From assembly GCF_021462225.1 (NCBI RefSeq), contig NC_061794.1, forward strand, positions 20,945,284 through 21,009,283: a DNA stretch of 64,000 nt. Reading direction: 5' to 3'. This document shows, in pieces, positions 35,401 through 47,183 of this stretch (the stretch's first letter is position 1; the number at the start of each line of letters is the position of its first letter). The position numbers and the translations under genes were made by a program. Origin of the DNA: Girardinichthys multiradiatus. Its lineage: Eukaryota; Chordata; Actinopteri; Cyprinodontiformes; Goodeidae. The notes under the pieces are model-generated. The model was not told where the DNA came from. It did no database searches and saw only the letters and a program-made list of their open reading frames with translations.

Positions 35401-38400
35401 ACCTGATCTGGCAGGTCGGGCAAGTAGTATTTATCGGAGAAGCAGCAAAAAACCGCATGGAAGTCCAGTTTTGTTGCCTACATGTGAAACACTGTTGAGG
35501 AAAACTGCACATCACTCTGAGCACAACATCCCTTCAGTAACACAGTGGAGGTAGCATCATCCTGTGGGGGTGCTCTACGTCACCGGGGACAGGGAAGCTG
35601 GTCAGAGTTTTGTTAGGAAAACGTGAAAACAATGTTTGTTTGTTTTTTCTTTTCTACTTTATAGTTATAAGGCACCATGTGTTGGTTTATAACATACAAT
35701 AAATGTAAGTTTATGGTTGTAACAAGGCAAAATTCGAACACTTGGAGAATACACTATATTTTAAGTTGGATTTAACATTACCTGAGAAAAAGGAAATTAA
35801 TTGTAGCCATTATGATGTCGTTGTAGCCCCTTGCCAGATGAGATGATCGATTATGCTCGAGCAGACACCCACTATCTCCTCTACATCTACGACTCCATGA
35901 GAGTGCAGCTGTTGGAGTCCAATCATGGGCAGCCGGGCCTGTTGCAGTCTGTCTGGAACAAAAGCAAAGATGTTTCACTGAAGGTTAGCCCAGCTCTCGC
36001 TTCATTTTCATAAATTGCTATTTAATAATTAGCATTTTTAGATGTAGATTTTGAACAGACTTAACTTGCATATTGTGATATTTTAACCAGGATGGACCAA
36101 GTTTAAAATAATTTTACCTTTCTTTGTTGTTCTTTGTTACAATGCCATAACATTCTTTATTATCCCTTGTCCCATTTCACCGCATCACCCTCCTCTCCCT
36201 CTGCCAACAGAAATACTTGAAGCCGATCTACACCGAGGAGTCATATTTAGAGCTGCAGAGGAAGCAGAAAAGGTCTTTTAACACCCAGCAGCTCACCACG
36301 TTCAGGCTGCTATACGCCTGGAGGGACAAGCTGGCCAGGCAGGAAGATGAAAGCACCGGGTAGGCAGTGTGAATTTAGTGAACCTGGTGTTCTTGAAATG
36401 TCCTGTATCCATTTTTGTTTTGAGAGTTTATGTAAATCCACTCATTTCAGCCCACTTGATTTGAAGTTTTTTTTTTTATCGTGTTTTAATGTCTGTTTTT
36501 TTTCTGTTCAGATATGTCCTGCCCACACATATGATGATCAAAATATCTGAAGAGCTGCCCAAGTAAGTTTATTAGATTTAACATTTTTGAAACAATTTTA
36601 TGTCACTCGTTTTTCCTTTTTATCCAGATGAGCTTTTATTCTGTCCTCAGAGAGCCTCAGGGCATCATCGCCTGCTGTAACCCCGTCCCACCGCTGGTGA
36701 GGCAGCAGGTCAATGAGCTTCATTTGTTGGTACAGCAAGGCAGGGAAATGCCACTCCTGAAGGTGAGGAGAAATTGATGGCAGCAGTTTGAGCTGTCGCT
36801 CATTATTTAGTCAGCGCGTCAGCATCACTTCCACATCTAGCTTTGGATTTATTCCATTTTGTTCACATAGGCTGAGATTGTAGCTCAAAAGAAGAAAGGA
36901 CTCACATCCATCAAAAAGGTTGGCTGAAGACATTTTAAACCCAGAATTTTCAGTCTTAATAATTGGGAACTGGACTCACCATACTAGGGTTAATAAATGA
37001 TTATCTGTATCCAGGCAGAAGTCACGTTGTTTGGTCCACATGATACTTCCCGGGGGTCTGAGAGCGACAACCCTCAGTTAACAGCTGATGGTAAACTTGA
37101 CTGTTACACCTTGGAGAAATAAAAATGGGTGACTATGGTTTTTATTTTCTAATTCATAATTTGTTAATTTCCAGAAGTCCCAATAAAACAAGGAATCCTG
37201 TTCTCAGACGAGGATCATAGAATGGATGTTGATGAGCAGGAAATAAGCGGCCTCTTGGCTCCAGCTAGAATCACTCTTTTTCAGGTAAATGCAACACCTT
37301 CCAAAAGTGTTCCAAGCCCCTTAACATTTCCACATTTAGTCATTTTACTGGGATTTTATATGATGGGCCACCATAAAGTATTGCATAATATGGAGTTGAA
37401 GGAAATGATTACCTGGTTTTAAACATATTTTACGAATAAAAGTCTGAAAAGTGTGGCATGCACTTGAATTCGGTACCCCTGAATCAGAATTTGTAGTACC
37501 ACCTCTGGCTGCGTTTACACCTGCAAGTCCTTTGGGGTATGTTTCTACCTTCTTTGCACATTTAGAGACTGAGATTCATACTCTTTCTTCTTTCAAAATA
37601 GCTGAAGCTATTATGCAGTACTTATTGAAGTCCATGGTGGACAAAATGTGAACGAGTTCAGGGAATAAATTGTTCTGGAGGGGTTCTAATAAAGTTGTAG
37701 TCAACTTTCTTTCAGCTGGTATGTTTGTTTCTAATTGTGATTCAGTTTTTATTAAAACTCTTTCTTTCAAAGGAACTGGAAACTCCTGCTGACAAAATGT
37801 CCCTCTCTGTAGCCCAGATGAAAGCCAGGCGTATCATCGAGTCTTTTGAAAATCCTTTCAGAATGGTAAAATATGAGAAAAGATGAAGCTACTGAATTGT
37901 TATTATTATTAAACAGTTTAATCCTATGTTTTTGTTTGAAACTTCAGTATTTACCCTCCACTGGTGCGCACGTTAACAAAAATTCCAAGTTTGACCCATC
38001 TTCAAAAATATTTGAGGTAATCTAAGCTCTCTCTTTGTTGTTGCGTTTTTCTTGGTGGGTTTTTTTCTCCCTCTTAGAGAGTTTTCATAGTTTGCTTTGT
38101 TACCTCAACAGATCAGCAAGAGATGGAAACTGCAGAGTATTGAACAGCAGCAGAAGGAGCTGGAGGTCAAGAAGAAGTCAAAGGAAGAGGCAAAACAGCA
38201 AGCAAAGAAACTGACAGGTAAAAAAAAGGATGTAACTATGTCTATGGTAATTGATTTTTGTTCATGTATGTTCCACATTAAGTAGTTGCTTTTTTTTCCA
38301 CAGAGGAAAGAACCAAGGCTAAACGGAGCTATCAGGAGTCTGTGCAGAACATCACCACCATTCGCCAGCAAGCAGCAGTAAGCCATTCCCTCTCCTGTCT

Positions 38401-41215
38401 TTTCCACTTTAGGTGGAACATGCTTGATGAAAAGGTTGAGCTGCGTGTAGCCAGGAGTCTGGTACCGCATGTTAAGGACAGTCAGTTTAACCACGTGTGG
38501 TAGCCTCCGTTTACTCCAGGTACAGCTGTCTTTCCAGCGTAGGATTACTGTGAATGACAAGCAGGGGAACTACATCTGTCAGCCTGCAGTGCCAGCAGAG
38601 TTGTTATGTTTTTTAATATTTGTATCTGTAACATAACGTGCCTGGGGAAGAGTCAACGCACAGCGTGGGACTGCAGCGCTGAAGCCTTTTTCCTCATCGC
38701 ATATTTCTTCCCTACTGGGGAGAAACGGGAGCTTCTTTCTCCTCTAAAGCCACCCTGCTGTCAGATCACATTCTCTGAGGGTATTACACGATACCTACTG
38801 AGTTACTCATATACAACCTTTCCTTCAGGTTCTATTCTATCTGCGTTCTGCATTTAATATCCGAGGTGGGCTTCAATAAAAGGAGATCACGCCCTTTGAC
38901 TTCCATACGTGTTCCTGCCAGCTTTACTATTTCAGTCCTGCAGGAGTGATGAATGCCAAAATAATTTAGTCTGTGATTCTTCAGAGGATCACAGCAAGCT
39001 GGCTTGTTAGCGCTGTCTGGTGGCATGGATCATAGTCTGAAATACAGGCACAAACCCTGCAAAAAGTAACTGTCATCCACCTGCCAATTGCAGAGAAATA
39101 TTGGCTGTAATTTCAGCAAATTGTCATTTTCAGATGGTCCCTTTTTTGTCTAATTAGGATTTTATTTAAAAGCTAGATTTGTTGTTTTTGCTTTTTCTCT
39201 CCTAGCATAACATTAATATTGTGGAAGACACTGTAATCAGGCTCCAAAATCAGTATTTATTCTGGTCTCTAGAAATGTTTTGCATGAAAATTAATTAGAT
39301 GAATAAAATTAAGAACCATGGAGCTGCCATCTATATAAACATATATTCAGCTGTAAACCTCTGAAATATTTTTGCACAACAAATAGGAAAAGGACATTTT
39401 TTTTGTGGTAAAAAAAATATATATATATATATATATTTGTAGAATGAGAAATAATCTAAAGACATTTCTAAAGAAATTAGATTTGTAGAAATTGGAAGCT
39501 AAACATTTTCCACTCAGGTACAGCGCTGAGGTTAGCCTTTGTTGTGTGTAATTTTTTTTTAAATCCCGTTCATTATTTTTCATTATTTCTTTTAAATATT
39601 AACTGCATTTGATCATCTGTTTAAAATCTAAAATACTTAGATTAATTCTACACTGATTACAAATTCTTTCAAATACAGTTTGGATTTTTTTCTGAAATAT
39701 TTATTTGGTTCGTTAACATGAAAAAATGTTGATTCAATTCACAGTGATGAGAAAAGAATCTCGTCTCGTAAACCTAATATCCCCCATCATCTCGTCTCAT
39801 GGTAAATGGCCTGCAGTTGTAAAGCGCTTTACTCTACCATCAGTCCTCCACACATCCATACACACATTCACACACCTACTACATTGTAGCCAGAGCTGAC
39901 TCACAAAAGCAAGGCTGCCATACAACTGGCACCACTGGGCCCTCTGACCACCATCAGGGGGCTGGGGCAGGTGTTGTGTCTTGCTCAAGGACACAGCAAC
40001 TGAGACGGACAGAGCGGGGGTTTGCATTGGCAACCCACCGATTACAGAATGAATCCCTACTACCGCCACCTCCGTCACCCCTCATCTCATTAGCTTACTG
40101 TATAATTAGACATTTTAAAGCAATTTCTGCAGACATATTTCCTATTTTCTGACCTAAAATTACAAAAAACGTTCCTTGTAATTGATTTAGCAATATGGCA
40201 GATTTTGAGACCACTGAAGAACCTAAAAATGTGGATCTAAGTTGTTGCAAATTTACTTTTGCAGCTTCTTTGATAAACTTTTGATCCTTAGTATTTACTT
40301 GGAAATGTTTTTTTTCTGTTTTTTTTTTTTTTTTTTTTTAAATAATCCTTGGTTTTGCCGTTTTTATTTACTTTGAGAAATTCAGCAGGCAAAATGCTGA
40401 ATATTAGACAAATGTCAGCTCGTGTGCAGTGATGTTTTATCATTTAACCGAAGCGATTGTTAATGCAGACAATGTTATTGAATGAATTAGAAAAGTTAAG
40501 TTTTCTTATATTTTTTTTGTTTTGTTTGTGACCTATTATTATTATTATTATTTTTTTTTTTTTCAGGAGTCAAAGGATGGTGGGAAGAAAAGAGCGAAGG
40601 GTGGCAGTGAGATTGGAGAGGTGACTCCCAAACCGACTAAGAAGCAGATGAAATCGACAGACAAACCGCAGAAGACTGAACCTCCGTCTGAAGAAAGCTT
40701 CAAACCCTTTGACTATGCTCAGTCAGATCTTAAAGTTTTTGATGGTAGGATTATTCAGTCATTCGTTGTATTCTATCGGAAAACCTACATCCAAATTTTT
40801 TGCCAAATTCTGTTGACGTTCAGTATGAAATAAACCTTTTCCTGCCCTGCTTTAAAGGTTCCAAAGCTAAGGACAACACACAGTTTGATCCAAACCGGCA
40901 AGCCCAGGATTTTAGGAAAAAGGTGGGTTGGTGGTTGGCTTATATTTACAAAATATATTTACAGAAATATGTATATTTTCTTTATGCTTAATGCATTTAA
41001 ATATTTTGCCCAACAGAAGTTTCCTCAAGGAAAAAAGAACAGCCTTTCTGCAGGAAACAAAAGCATGTCATATCTAAGTGGCAAACTAGACAGGTAAACA
41101 TTCAGAACAGTAAGGTTTGTATTTTTTCTGGTAATTCAAACGTCCCCGCATGTTATTAATATTCTGTTTGTTTAATACTTACAGAGGATTCCGGCATAAC
41201 TGGCCAAAGAGATAG
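29476..41215 (+). CDS. exosc10: EXOSC10 (RRP6/PM-Scl100), nuclear RNA exosome 3'-5' exoribonuclease
   Basis: Exons: 29476-29598, 30439-30575, 30887-31010, 31102-31206, 31656-31815, 31912-32020, 32091-32166, 33018-33128, 33300-33443, 34656-34846, 35827-35983, 36211-36359, 36512-36562, 36651-36762, 36871-36918, 37015-37090, 37175-37284, 37773-37865, 37948-38016, 38112-38217, 38304-38377, 40567-40744, 40858-40922, 41017-41093, 41185-41215. All introns are GT-AG with consistent phase; 2676 bases give 891 codons plus TAG (human about 885). The start is fixed by an in-frame TAG six bases upstream. Domains: N-terminal PMC2NT region (~40-130); DEDD-Y exonuclease (~285-450) with D313/E315 in VDLE, D371 in HGADSD and Y436/D440 in [12 protein letters not shown] domain (~500-580); lysine-rich C-terminal tail ending HNWPKR. 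The protein trims and degrades nuclear and nucleolar RNA with the exosome core. Same-strand neighbour SRM follows 6.2 kb downstream. Confidence 0.97.
31277..31466. mobile_element. 190-bp hAT-type MITE in EXOSC10 intron 4
   Basis: The ends are inverted partners: 'ggtgtcaaactccagtcctc' on the left and '…gactggagtttggcaccgctg' on the right. The flanks ATCTAATC (31269-31276) and ATCTGATC (31467-31474) look like an 8-base target duplication with one change, as for hAT elements. No coding capacity. Confidence 0.75.
32255..32700 (+). pseudogene. Decayed LINE reverse-transcriptase fragment in EXOSC10 intron 7
   Basis: Short frames resemble an RT core: a segment near 32409-32430 would read SAFDTADHH (motif A, catalytic Asp), followed by words like a 'SSYL/RLFSFS' strand. 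Stops and indels are frequent. Old 5'- and 3'-truncated copy; family not assigned. Confidence 0.55.
33583..33720 (-). repeat. LINE 3'-end-like repeat in EXOSC10 intron 9
   Basis: 'gactttattgatcttac' and 'aaagaaattcacttgtta' have the same layout as the terminal segment at 201-224. It is likely the end of a truncated minus-strand LINE. Confidence 0.45.
34195..34323 (+). repeat. LINE 3'-end copy 2 with (GACT)n tail in EXOSC10 intron 9
   Basis: Near-identical to 16388-16511: both contain 'gactgctggagata' and 'ggaataagcggtagaaaatg', then a (GACT)n tract. Two independent insertions in the window with one tail type support a mobilised 3' end. Confidence 0.7.
34935..35755 (+). mobile_element. Decayed Tc1-like relic in EXOSC10 intron 10
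   Basis: The left part has 'cttccttgcaaatgtattcc' and a 'gatagaccaacagaaggtgatg' segment. The middle holds a plus-strand transposase ghost (near 35545, 'gtggaggtagcatcatcctg', would be the GGGSIIL motif). The right part ends in a degenerate inverted partner. Many stops. Confidence 0.6.
37290..37720 (-). mobile_element. Decayed Tc1-like relic in EXOSC10 intron 17
   Basis: Segments 'ccttccaaaagtgttccaag', 'gatgggccaccataaagta' and 'aaaagtgtggcatgcac' follow the order seen in the relics at 2745 and 49083. The interior carries an antisense transposase remnant with stops. Confidence 0.55.
39798..40080. repeat. Unclassified interspersed repeat in EXOSC10 intron 21
   Basis: This segment ('atggtaaatggcctgcagtt' … 'gtgtcttgctcaaggacaca' … 'caacccaccgattacagaat') has a higher GC content than its flanks and matches a layout common in fish interspersed repeats. 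No coding capacity; class not assigned. Confidence 0.45.
40531..40566 (+). promoter_or_regulatory. Unusual T-rich splice acceptor tract of EXOSC10 exon 22
   Basis: (ATT)n followed by an unbroken T tract runs into TTTCAG at the acceptor before 40567. It is the only polypyrimidine signal for this exon and is length-variable by nature. A second long T tract lies near 40310-40338 in the same 2.2 kb intron. Confidence 0.6.
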
Positions 41216-41375
41216 ACACTCTGCATTTTTCTTCCACCTTTTTAATAACCTGGAATACAGATATTATAATTTTTTTCCCTTATTGCAAGGGAAACAGTAT
41301 TTCAGAATCTGTTGGTTTTTGAAAGTATTTTTTTCTCCACCTGTGATACTGACTGTAAATATGTGGAAGCACACA

Positions 41376-41381
41376 ATTAAA
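41376..41381 (+). terminator. Likely EXOSC10 poly(A) signal (ATTAAA)
   Basis: ATTAAA 161 bases after the stop codon, followed by T-rich sequence with TG-rich text near 41400. No AATAAA lies closer. Confidence 0.5.
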
Positions 41382-41724
41382 GTTGATTTTAAAAGAAAAC
41401 TGTCTGCCTTTTGATGTTTTGTGTGAATCATAATTTGAGTGTTCGTCTAAGGTATGACAGGTAAGTACGTAAAATATGCATCACTCAGTCCTATGTGAAT
41501 AAAGGGGAAATGTTCAGGATCTGAATTCTTCCATTTAAAAAATAAATTGTTACATGTTTGTCTCGGTTTTAAAATAGTGCTATATTCACTGACCAAATTG
41601 CAAATAATTAGCAAAAAAATCATCTTGAGGACAAACAGCTGAAGACAAAGACAATACAAAAACCTTTATTTTGTTTTTTGATTCATTTAATTAGGACAGA
41701 TGCATAAGTCATTAAAGAAACTCT

Positions 41725-41996
41725 TACTCTTCAACTGTGAGTGATGGAAACTAAAACAAAAATCCAGAAAATATAATATTGTGATTTTTGTAAGTAATTT
41801 ATTTATTTATTGCATGACATAAGTATTTGATCACCTAACAACCAGTAAGACTCCCGGCTCTCACAGGCCTGTTAGTTTTTCTTTAAGAAGCCCTCTTGTT
41901 CTCCACTCATTACCTGTATTAACTACACCTGTTTGAACTCGTCATCCGTATAAAAGACACCTGTCCACACACTCAATCAAACAAACTCCAACCTCT
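41725..41996 (+). mobile_element. Truncated Tc1-like transposon 5' part
   Basis: Contains 'tgcatgacataagtatttga', 'ccagtaagactcccggctct' and 'gtataaaagacacctgtcc', the 5' leader of a common fish Tc1 family. It stops just before the position expected for the transposase ATG and abuts the LINE region at about 42120. Confidence 0.6.
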
Positions 41997-42263
41997 TAAT
42001 TGGTGTTGTTTTGTATTTGGATTTTAAATCTTGTGTTACCATTGCCTGTTTCTGTGTAATCATAAGCCTGACAAGGGACAGACATTGAAACTGTCCTGTA
42101 AATGAGTTCACCCACATGAGACTTAGTGGTGAAACCAGGCCGGCGTAAGAGAACCGAGAGCCATCCAGCTCCGTTAAAACGCCAAGCTAAACTTGAGCAC
42201 CTATTATTGGTACTGGCGCTCAAAGCACCATAAAAGTGGTAAGAACGAAGCTTGTAACTGTCT

Positions 42264-45005
42264 TTGCAACTAGATTTCTTCCAGATCTCGATGATGACAC
42301 ACCAACGAACTATCTTAAAGGAAAACGTGGGGCGTGATGTTGAGTGCCGGCGTATTGTCACTGGGAACACCAGATATAGTTCTTCTAAAGTCAGTGTGGA
42401 GTGTGAGAACGTGGCAGAAGTGTATAACCCAGAGCTGTGGCCAGAAGGTTCGGTGGTGCGACGTTACTACGAACCACAGAATAAATCTACAACGTCTAAA
42501 GGGCCTGGAGTGACCAGCTCCAGTGATTCCAGAAGAACCTTCTGACCAATTAATGCGTGTTATTTCTTACAATTGCCGGGGACTGCGTGTCGGTAAAACA
42601 GCTGGAGATAAAGCACGACGTCTGGTTGTGGATAGACTGTTGCAAAAAATGTGATGTTCTTTGTTTACAAGAAACTTTTTTTTATCGAAACAGGATTTGG
42701 GAAGTCTGAACTGCATTAATGACTATTTCTGTGGAGCTGGTGAGTCTACTGTGGATCTTTCTATGGGTATAGTGAGTGAGGGGGCGAATCGCAGGAGGAG
42801 TAGCCATTCTATGGCACAAAAAGCTGGGTCCAGTTTTAAAGGTCATCAGAACTGGTGTATTGCTGTGCATTTAAAAGTTGGAAACAAAGAATTTGTCATT
42901 ATTGTCTACACGCCATATGAGTGTCCTCAGAATGAAGACATTTATTTGAATACTCTTGCTTTTTTGAACTCTTTTATTGATGACCCTTATTTTACCTCTG
43001 TATGTAGTAGGTGATATGAATGCAGATATATCTGATCTTCATTCGCTAAACATATGCATCAGTTTTGTGATAACAGTTTCGTATTGTCCAGTCAGCTCCT
43101 GCTACCTGCAGAAAGCTACACCTATATAAGTGAAGCTTGGCACACAATGTCATGGCTTGACCATTGCATTAGCTCTGCTGATGCCCATGCTGTTGTAAAA
43201 TCAATAGAAATCTTATATGAGTATTCTGTCAGATCATGTTCCATTTTCAATGATGCTGGATATTACACGTTTTCCAGAGTTTATATGGGGGACAAATGAT
43301 GCCCCCACAGTTAAGTTCAAATGGTCCAGACTATCTAAAGATGACTTATTAGCATATCATATGAAAACTGATCTTCTTTTGAGTAAAATAAGTCTTCCTC
43401 TTCAATCTATTATGTGCTCAGATGTTAATTGCAGTGATATTTCTCACTGTACTGACCTTCATACTATGTATGATGGCATTGTGGATGCTTTGTATGAGAG
43501 TATAAACCAGACCTTACATGCAGAAAGGCAAATAACATAAGGCCAGGTTGGAATAAACATGTGGCAGGATATCATGCAGAAGCTAAACAGGCATACAAGA
43601 TGTGGGTACAAGCAGGTAGACCAAACTCTCCTAGATTATAAACAAACTCACCAGTGCAAAATTTAAATATGCCATTCGATACATTTCTAAATGTGAGCAG
43701 AACATGAGAGCAGACTCCATGGCTGAAAAACTGCTTTGTAATAATGCCATTGGCTTCTGGAATGATGTCAGAGCCTTAAACAGGTCTGCTGCATTACTCC
43801 CCAGTGCCATAGAGGGCATATCTGGGGCTCATAATATAGCAGATCTATGGAGACAGCACTATTCTGCCTTATTTAATTGTTGAAAAAGTGAACCCTATCG
43901 ACTGGGAAACATCGCTAAGAGTGATGCGGTTATAATAACCCCTAGTGAAGTCCAGCAGGCTATAGTGTATTTGTGTGAGAATAAGGCAACAGGTTCTGAT
44001 AGCATTACAGCAGAACATCTGAAATATGCTAGCCAAAAAGTGGCTGTGCTGCTTGCAATGTGATTTTCTGGTTTATGACCCATGGGCAGTTGCCTGATTC
44101 CTTATTATCTGTTACCCTTGTGCCAGTAATTAAGGACAAAGCTAGTAAGGTTGGTAGCCTTAATAATTATAGACCAATAGCTTTAGCTAGCGTGATATCT
44201 AAAGTATTAGAAAAGATCCTGCTTGGTTGGCTCAATCAGTTTATTAGTACAACAGATAATCAATTTGGTTTTAAAGCCAAGTTGGGAACTGATTTCTGTA
44301 TTTATGGCCTGAAAGAAGCAGCAAGAGCATATCTAAGGAAAAATTCATCGGTGTTAATTGGGTTTGTTGATGCCTCTAAGGCCTTTGATCGTGTCAACCA
44401 CTTTAAGTTATTTGACAAATTAAAACAGAGAGGTGTTCCAGATATTATTACATGAATTTTAGTTTACTGGTACTCTAACCAGAAAATGCATGTAAAATGG
44501 GGCAATGACATCTCTGCTTCCTTTGGTGTGAGTAATGGTGTGCGTCAGGGTGGACTTATTTCGCCTGCCTTGTTTAACTTGTATATGGATGACCTGTCAA
44601 AAGAAATGAACCTCTGTAAAACTGGATGTATGATTGGTGATACGTTGATCAATTACTTCATGTATGCTGATGACCTGCCTGTCCTCTCACCCAGCAGTGC
44701 AGGTTTTCAGCAGTTATTGAACATTTGCTCTGATTATGGGTTGAGTTTTGCCCGGGCAAACATTCTGGGGAGGAAATTCCATATGTGCACTGATGAGGTA
44801 AAAATAAGCCTATTTAAAGCTTACTGTACATCTTTGTATACAGCTCCTTTGTGGTGCAAATTTAAAAAAGCTAGTATGCAGAAGCTTAAGGCTGCCTATA
44901 ATGACTCTTTGAGAATTCTGCTCAAGAAATCCAGGATCAGCAGTGCAAGTGAGATGTTTTGTAATACATGTCAGAACATTCCAAGCACTTGTGAGAAATC
45001 TGATA
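42264..45005 (+). pseudogene. LINE ORF remnants: endonuclease and reverse transcriptase
   Basis: The endonuclease part shows EFVIIVYTPYECPQNEDIY and then, in another frame, VVGDMNADI. The RT shows RPIALASVISKVLEK, the catalytic Asp of motif A in FVDASKAFDRVNH, RQGGLISPALFNLYMDDL, and the active-site box YADD (44662-44673). A TGA interrupts one frame near 44453-44455, at a position where CGA (Arg) would be the simplest ancestor. The jump from SDYGLSFA to ARANILGRKFHMC looks like an internal deletion. Several other frame changes exist, so no functional protein can be made. Confidence 0.8.
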
Positions 45006-45007
45006 TA

Positions 45008-46616
45008 CAGGTCCTTCTCAAAAAATTAGCATATTGTGATAAAGTTCATTATTTTCCATAATGTCATGATGAAAATTTAACATTCATATATTTTAGATTC
45101 ATTGCACACTAACTGAAATATTTCAGGTCTTTTATTGTCTTAATACGGATGATTTTGGCATACAGCTCATGAAAACCCGAAATTCCTATCTCACAAAATT
45201 AGCATATTTCATCCGACCAATAATAGAAAAGTGTTTTTTAATACAAAAAACGTCAACCTTCAAATAATCATGTACAGTTATGCACTCAATACTTGGTCGG
45301 GAATCCTTTTGCAGAAATGACTGCTTCAATGCGGCGTGGCATGGAGGCAATCAGCCTGTGGCACTGCTGAGGTCTTATGGAGGCCCAGGATGCTTCGATA
45401 GCGGCCTTTAGCTCATCCAGAGTGTTGGGTCTTGAGTCTCTCAACGTTCTCTTCACAATATCCCACAGATTCTCTATGGGGTTCAGGTCAGGAGAGTTGG
45501 CAGGCCAATTGAGCACAGTGATACCATGGTCAGTAAACCATTTACCAGTGGTTTTGGCACTGTGAGCAGGTGCCAGGTCGTGCTGAAAAATGAAATCTTC
45601 ATCTCCATAAAGCTTTTCAGCAGATGGAAGCATGAAGTGCTCCAAAATCTCCTGATAGCTAGCGGCATTGACCCTGCCCTTGATAAAACACAGTGGACCA
45701 ACACCAGCAGCTGACACGGCACCCCAGACCATCACTGACTGGGTACTTGACACTGGACTTCTGGCATTTTGACATTTCCTTCTCCCCAGTCTTCCTCCAG
45801 ACTCTGGCACCTTGATTTCCGCATGACATGCAGAATTTGCTTTCATCCGAAAAAAGTACTTTGGACCATTGAGCAACAGTCCAGTGCTGCTTCTCTGTAG
45901 CCCAGGTCAGGCGCTTCTGCCGCTGTTTCTGGTTCAAAAGTGGCTTGACCTGGGGAATGCAGCACCTGTAGCCCATTTCTTGCACACGCCTGTGCATGGT
46001 GGCTCTGGATGTTTCTACTCCAGACTCAGTCCACTGCTTCCGCAGGTCCCCCAAGGTCTGGAATCGGCCCTTCTCCACAATCTTCCTCAGGGTCCGGTCA
46101 CCTCTTCTCGTTGTGCAGCGTTTTCTGCCACACTTTTTCCTTCCCACAGACTTCCCACTGAGGTGCCTTGATACAGCACTCTGGGAACAGCCTATTCGTT
46201 CAGAAATTTCTTTCTGTGTCTTACCTTCTTGCTTGAGGGTGTCAATAGTGGCCTTCTGGACAGCAGTCAGGTCGGCAGTCTTACCCATGATTGGGGTTTT
46301 GAGTGATGAACCAGGCTGGGAGTTTTAAAGGCCTCAGGAATCTTTTGCAGGTATTTAGAGTTAACTCGTTGATTCAGATGATTAGGTTCATAGCTCGTTT
46401 AGAGACCCTTTTAATGATATGCTAATTTTGTGAGATAGGAATTTTGGGTTTTCATGAGCTGTATGCCAAAATCATCCGTATTAAGACAATAAAAGACCTG
46501 AAATATTTCAGTTAGTGTGCAATGAATCTAAAATATATGAATGTTAAATTTTCATCATGAAATTATGGAAAATAATGAACTTTATCACAATATGCTAATA
46601 TTTTGAGAAGGACCTG
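45008..46616 (-). mobile_element. Tc1-like transposon copy C, full length (1609 bp), nested in a LINE
   Basis: Both ends (CAGGTCCTTCTCAAAAAATT and inverted partner) are kept, and TA flanks both sides (45006-45007 and 46617-46618). Orientation is opposite to the host LINE. The long TIRs match copies A, B and D. It carries a frameshifted transposase. Confidence 0.95.
45284..46288 (-). pseudogene. Tc1 transposase of copy C, 2-base frameshift
   Basis: From the ATG at 46288 the frame matches copy A up to about residue 183 (KYP). There, near 45741, two bases present in copies A, B and D (the TG of 'actgtgggta') are missing, so the frame shifts. The remaining ~150 codons, with D238, E273 and the KGFPTKY end, continue in another frame (45286-45720). 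A few substitutions, for example Cys for Phe in the SFGNQ segment, are also seen. Confidence 0.9.
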
Positions 46617-46831
46617 TATAAGTTTATGTGTTGTTTGTGCAGCTCATTGAACAGTCTTATTGTAATGTTTTCACATCCATCTCTTAGTGCGCTAAGATAC
46701 CAGTCGGCTCTGTGGAAGCATTGGTATGCAAGTCTTTTATAATTTTTTTTTTTTTCTCTTTTTATATGTTGTGGTGTTGTTTTTTTGTGGACCATGAGTC
46801 TGTTGAATAAAGTAATCAATCAATTGTGAAT

Positions 46832-47183
46832 TGGCTATAAATGGTGTGGTGTCCTTATAAACAAACGAATAAATGAACATTTCAACAATGATGAAACAAT
46901 AGATTAACAAACACTGATAGTGCTTAGATTATAGGACACTGACGACAAATAAAAAGCTTATAACCCTTTTTTACGTACATAATTTAAGTACATTTAAATA
47001 ATTAAAAAAAAAACGAAAGTTAACTGAAATTTAAAAAAGAACTGACTCTTTTGGGGGGCCGGGAGTCGAGCCAAAATAATCGGATCACAGAATGCGATCG
47101 GAACTCCCATCACTAACGTGGGGCTCCTCAGCTCACACAGGGCGGTGCCAGCGATGCCACGTCAAACAAACTACACACTAGCC
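46832..47183. other. Short gene-free stretch upstream of the SRM promoter
   Basis: AT-rich DNA with A runs up to about 47040, turning GC-richer after 47050, which suggests the SRM 5' region begins there. No gene or transposon end seen. Confidence 0.4.

Larger units (their letters stand above)
42120..46826 (+). mobile_element. LINE retrotransposon copy interrupted by Tc1 copy C
   Basis: Plus-strand fragments in order: an ORF1-like end (about 42264-42545), an AP-endonuclease-like region (about 42552-43060), a reverse transcriptase (about 44060-45005), and after the Tc1 insertion (45008-46616) the C-terminus and 3' tail (46619-46826, ending 'aataaagtaatcaatcaatt'). The segment 46654-46737 reads LSALRYQSALWKHWY before TAA, a plausible continuation of the RT C-terminus. 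That resumption shows Tc1 C jumped into an existing LINE. Confidence 0.8.

Noticed and set aside
38105..38560. 151-codon minus-strand frame
   Set aside because: Antisense to EXOSC10 exons 20 and 21; the Cys/Phe-rich composition is the complement of Lys/Glu codons.
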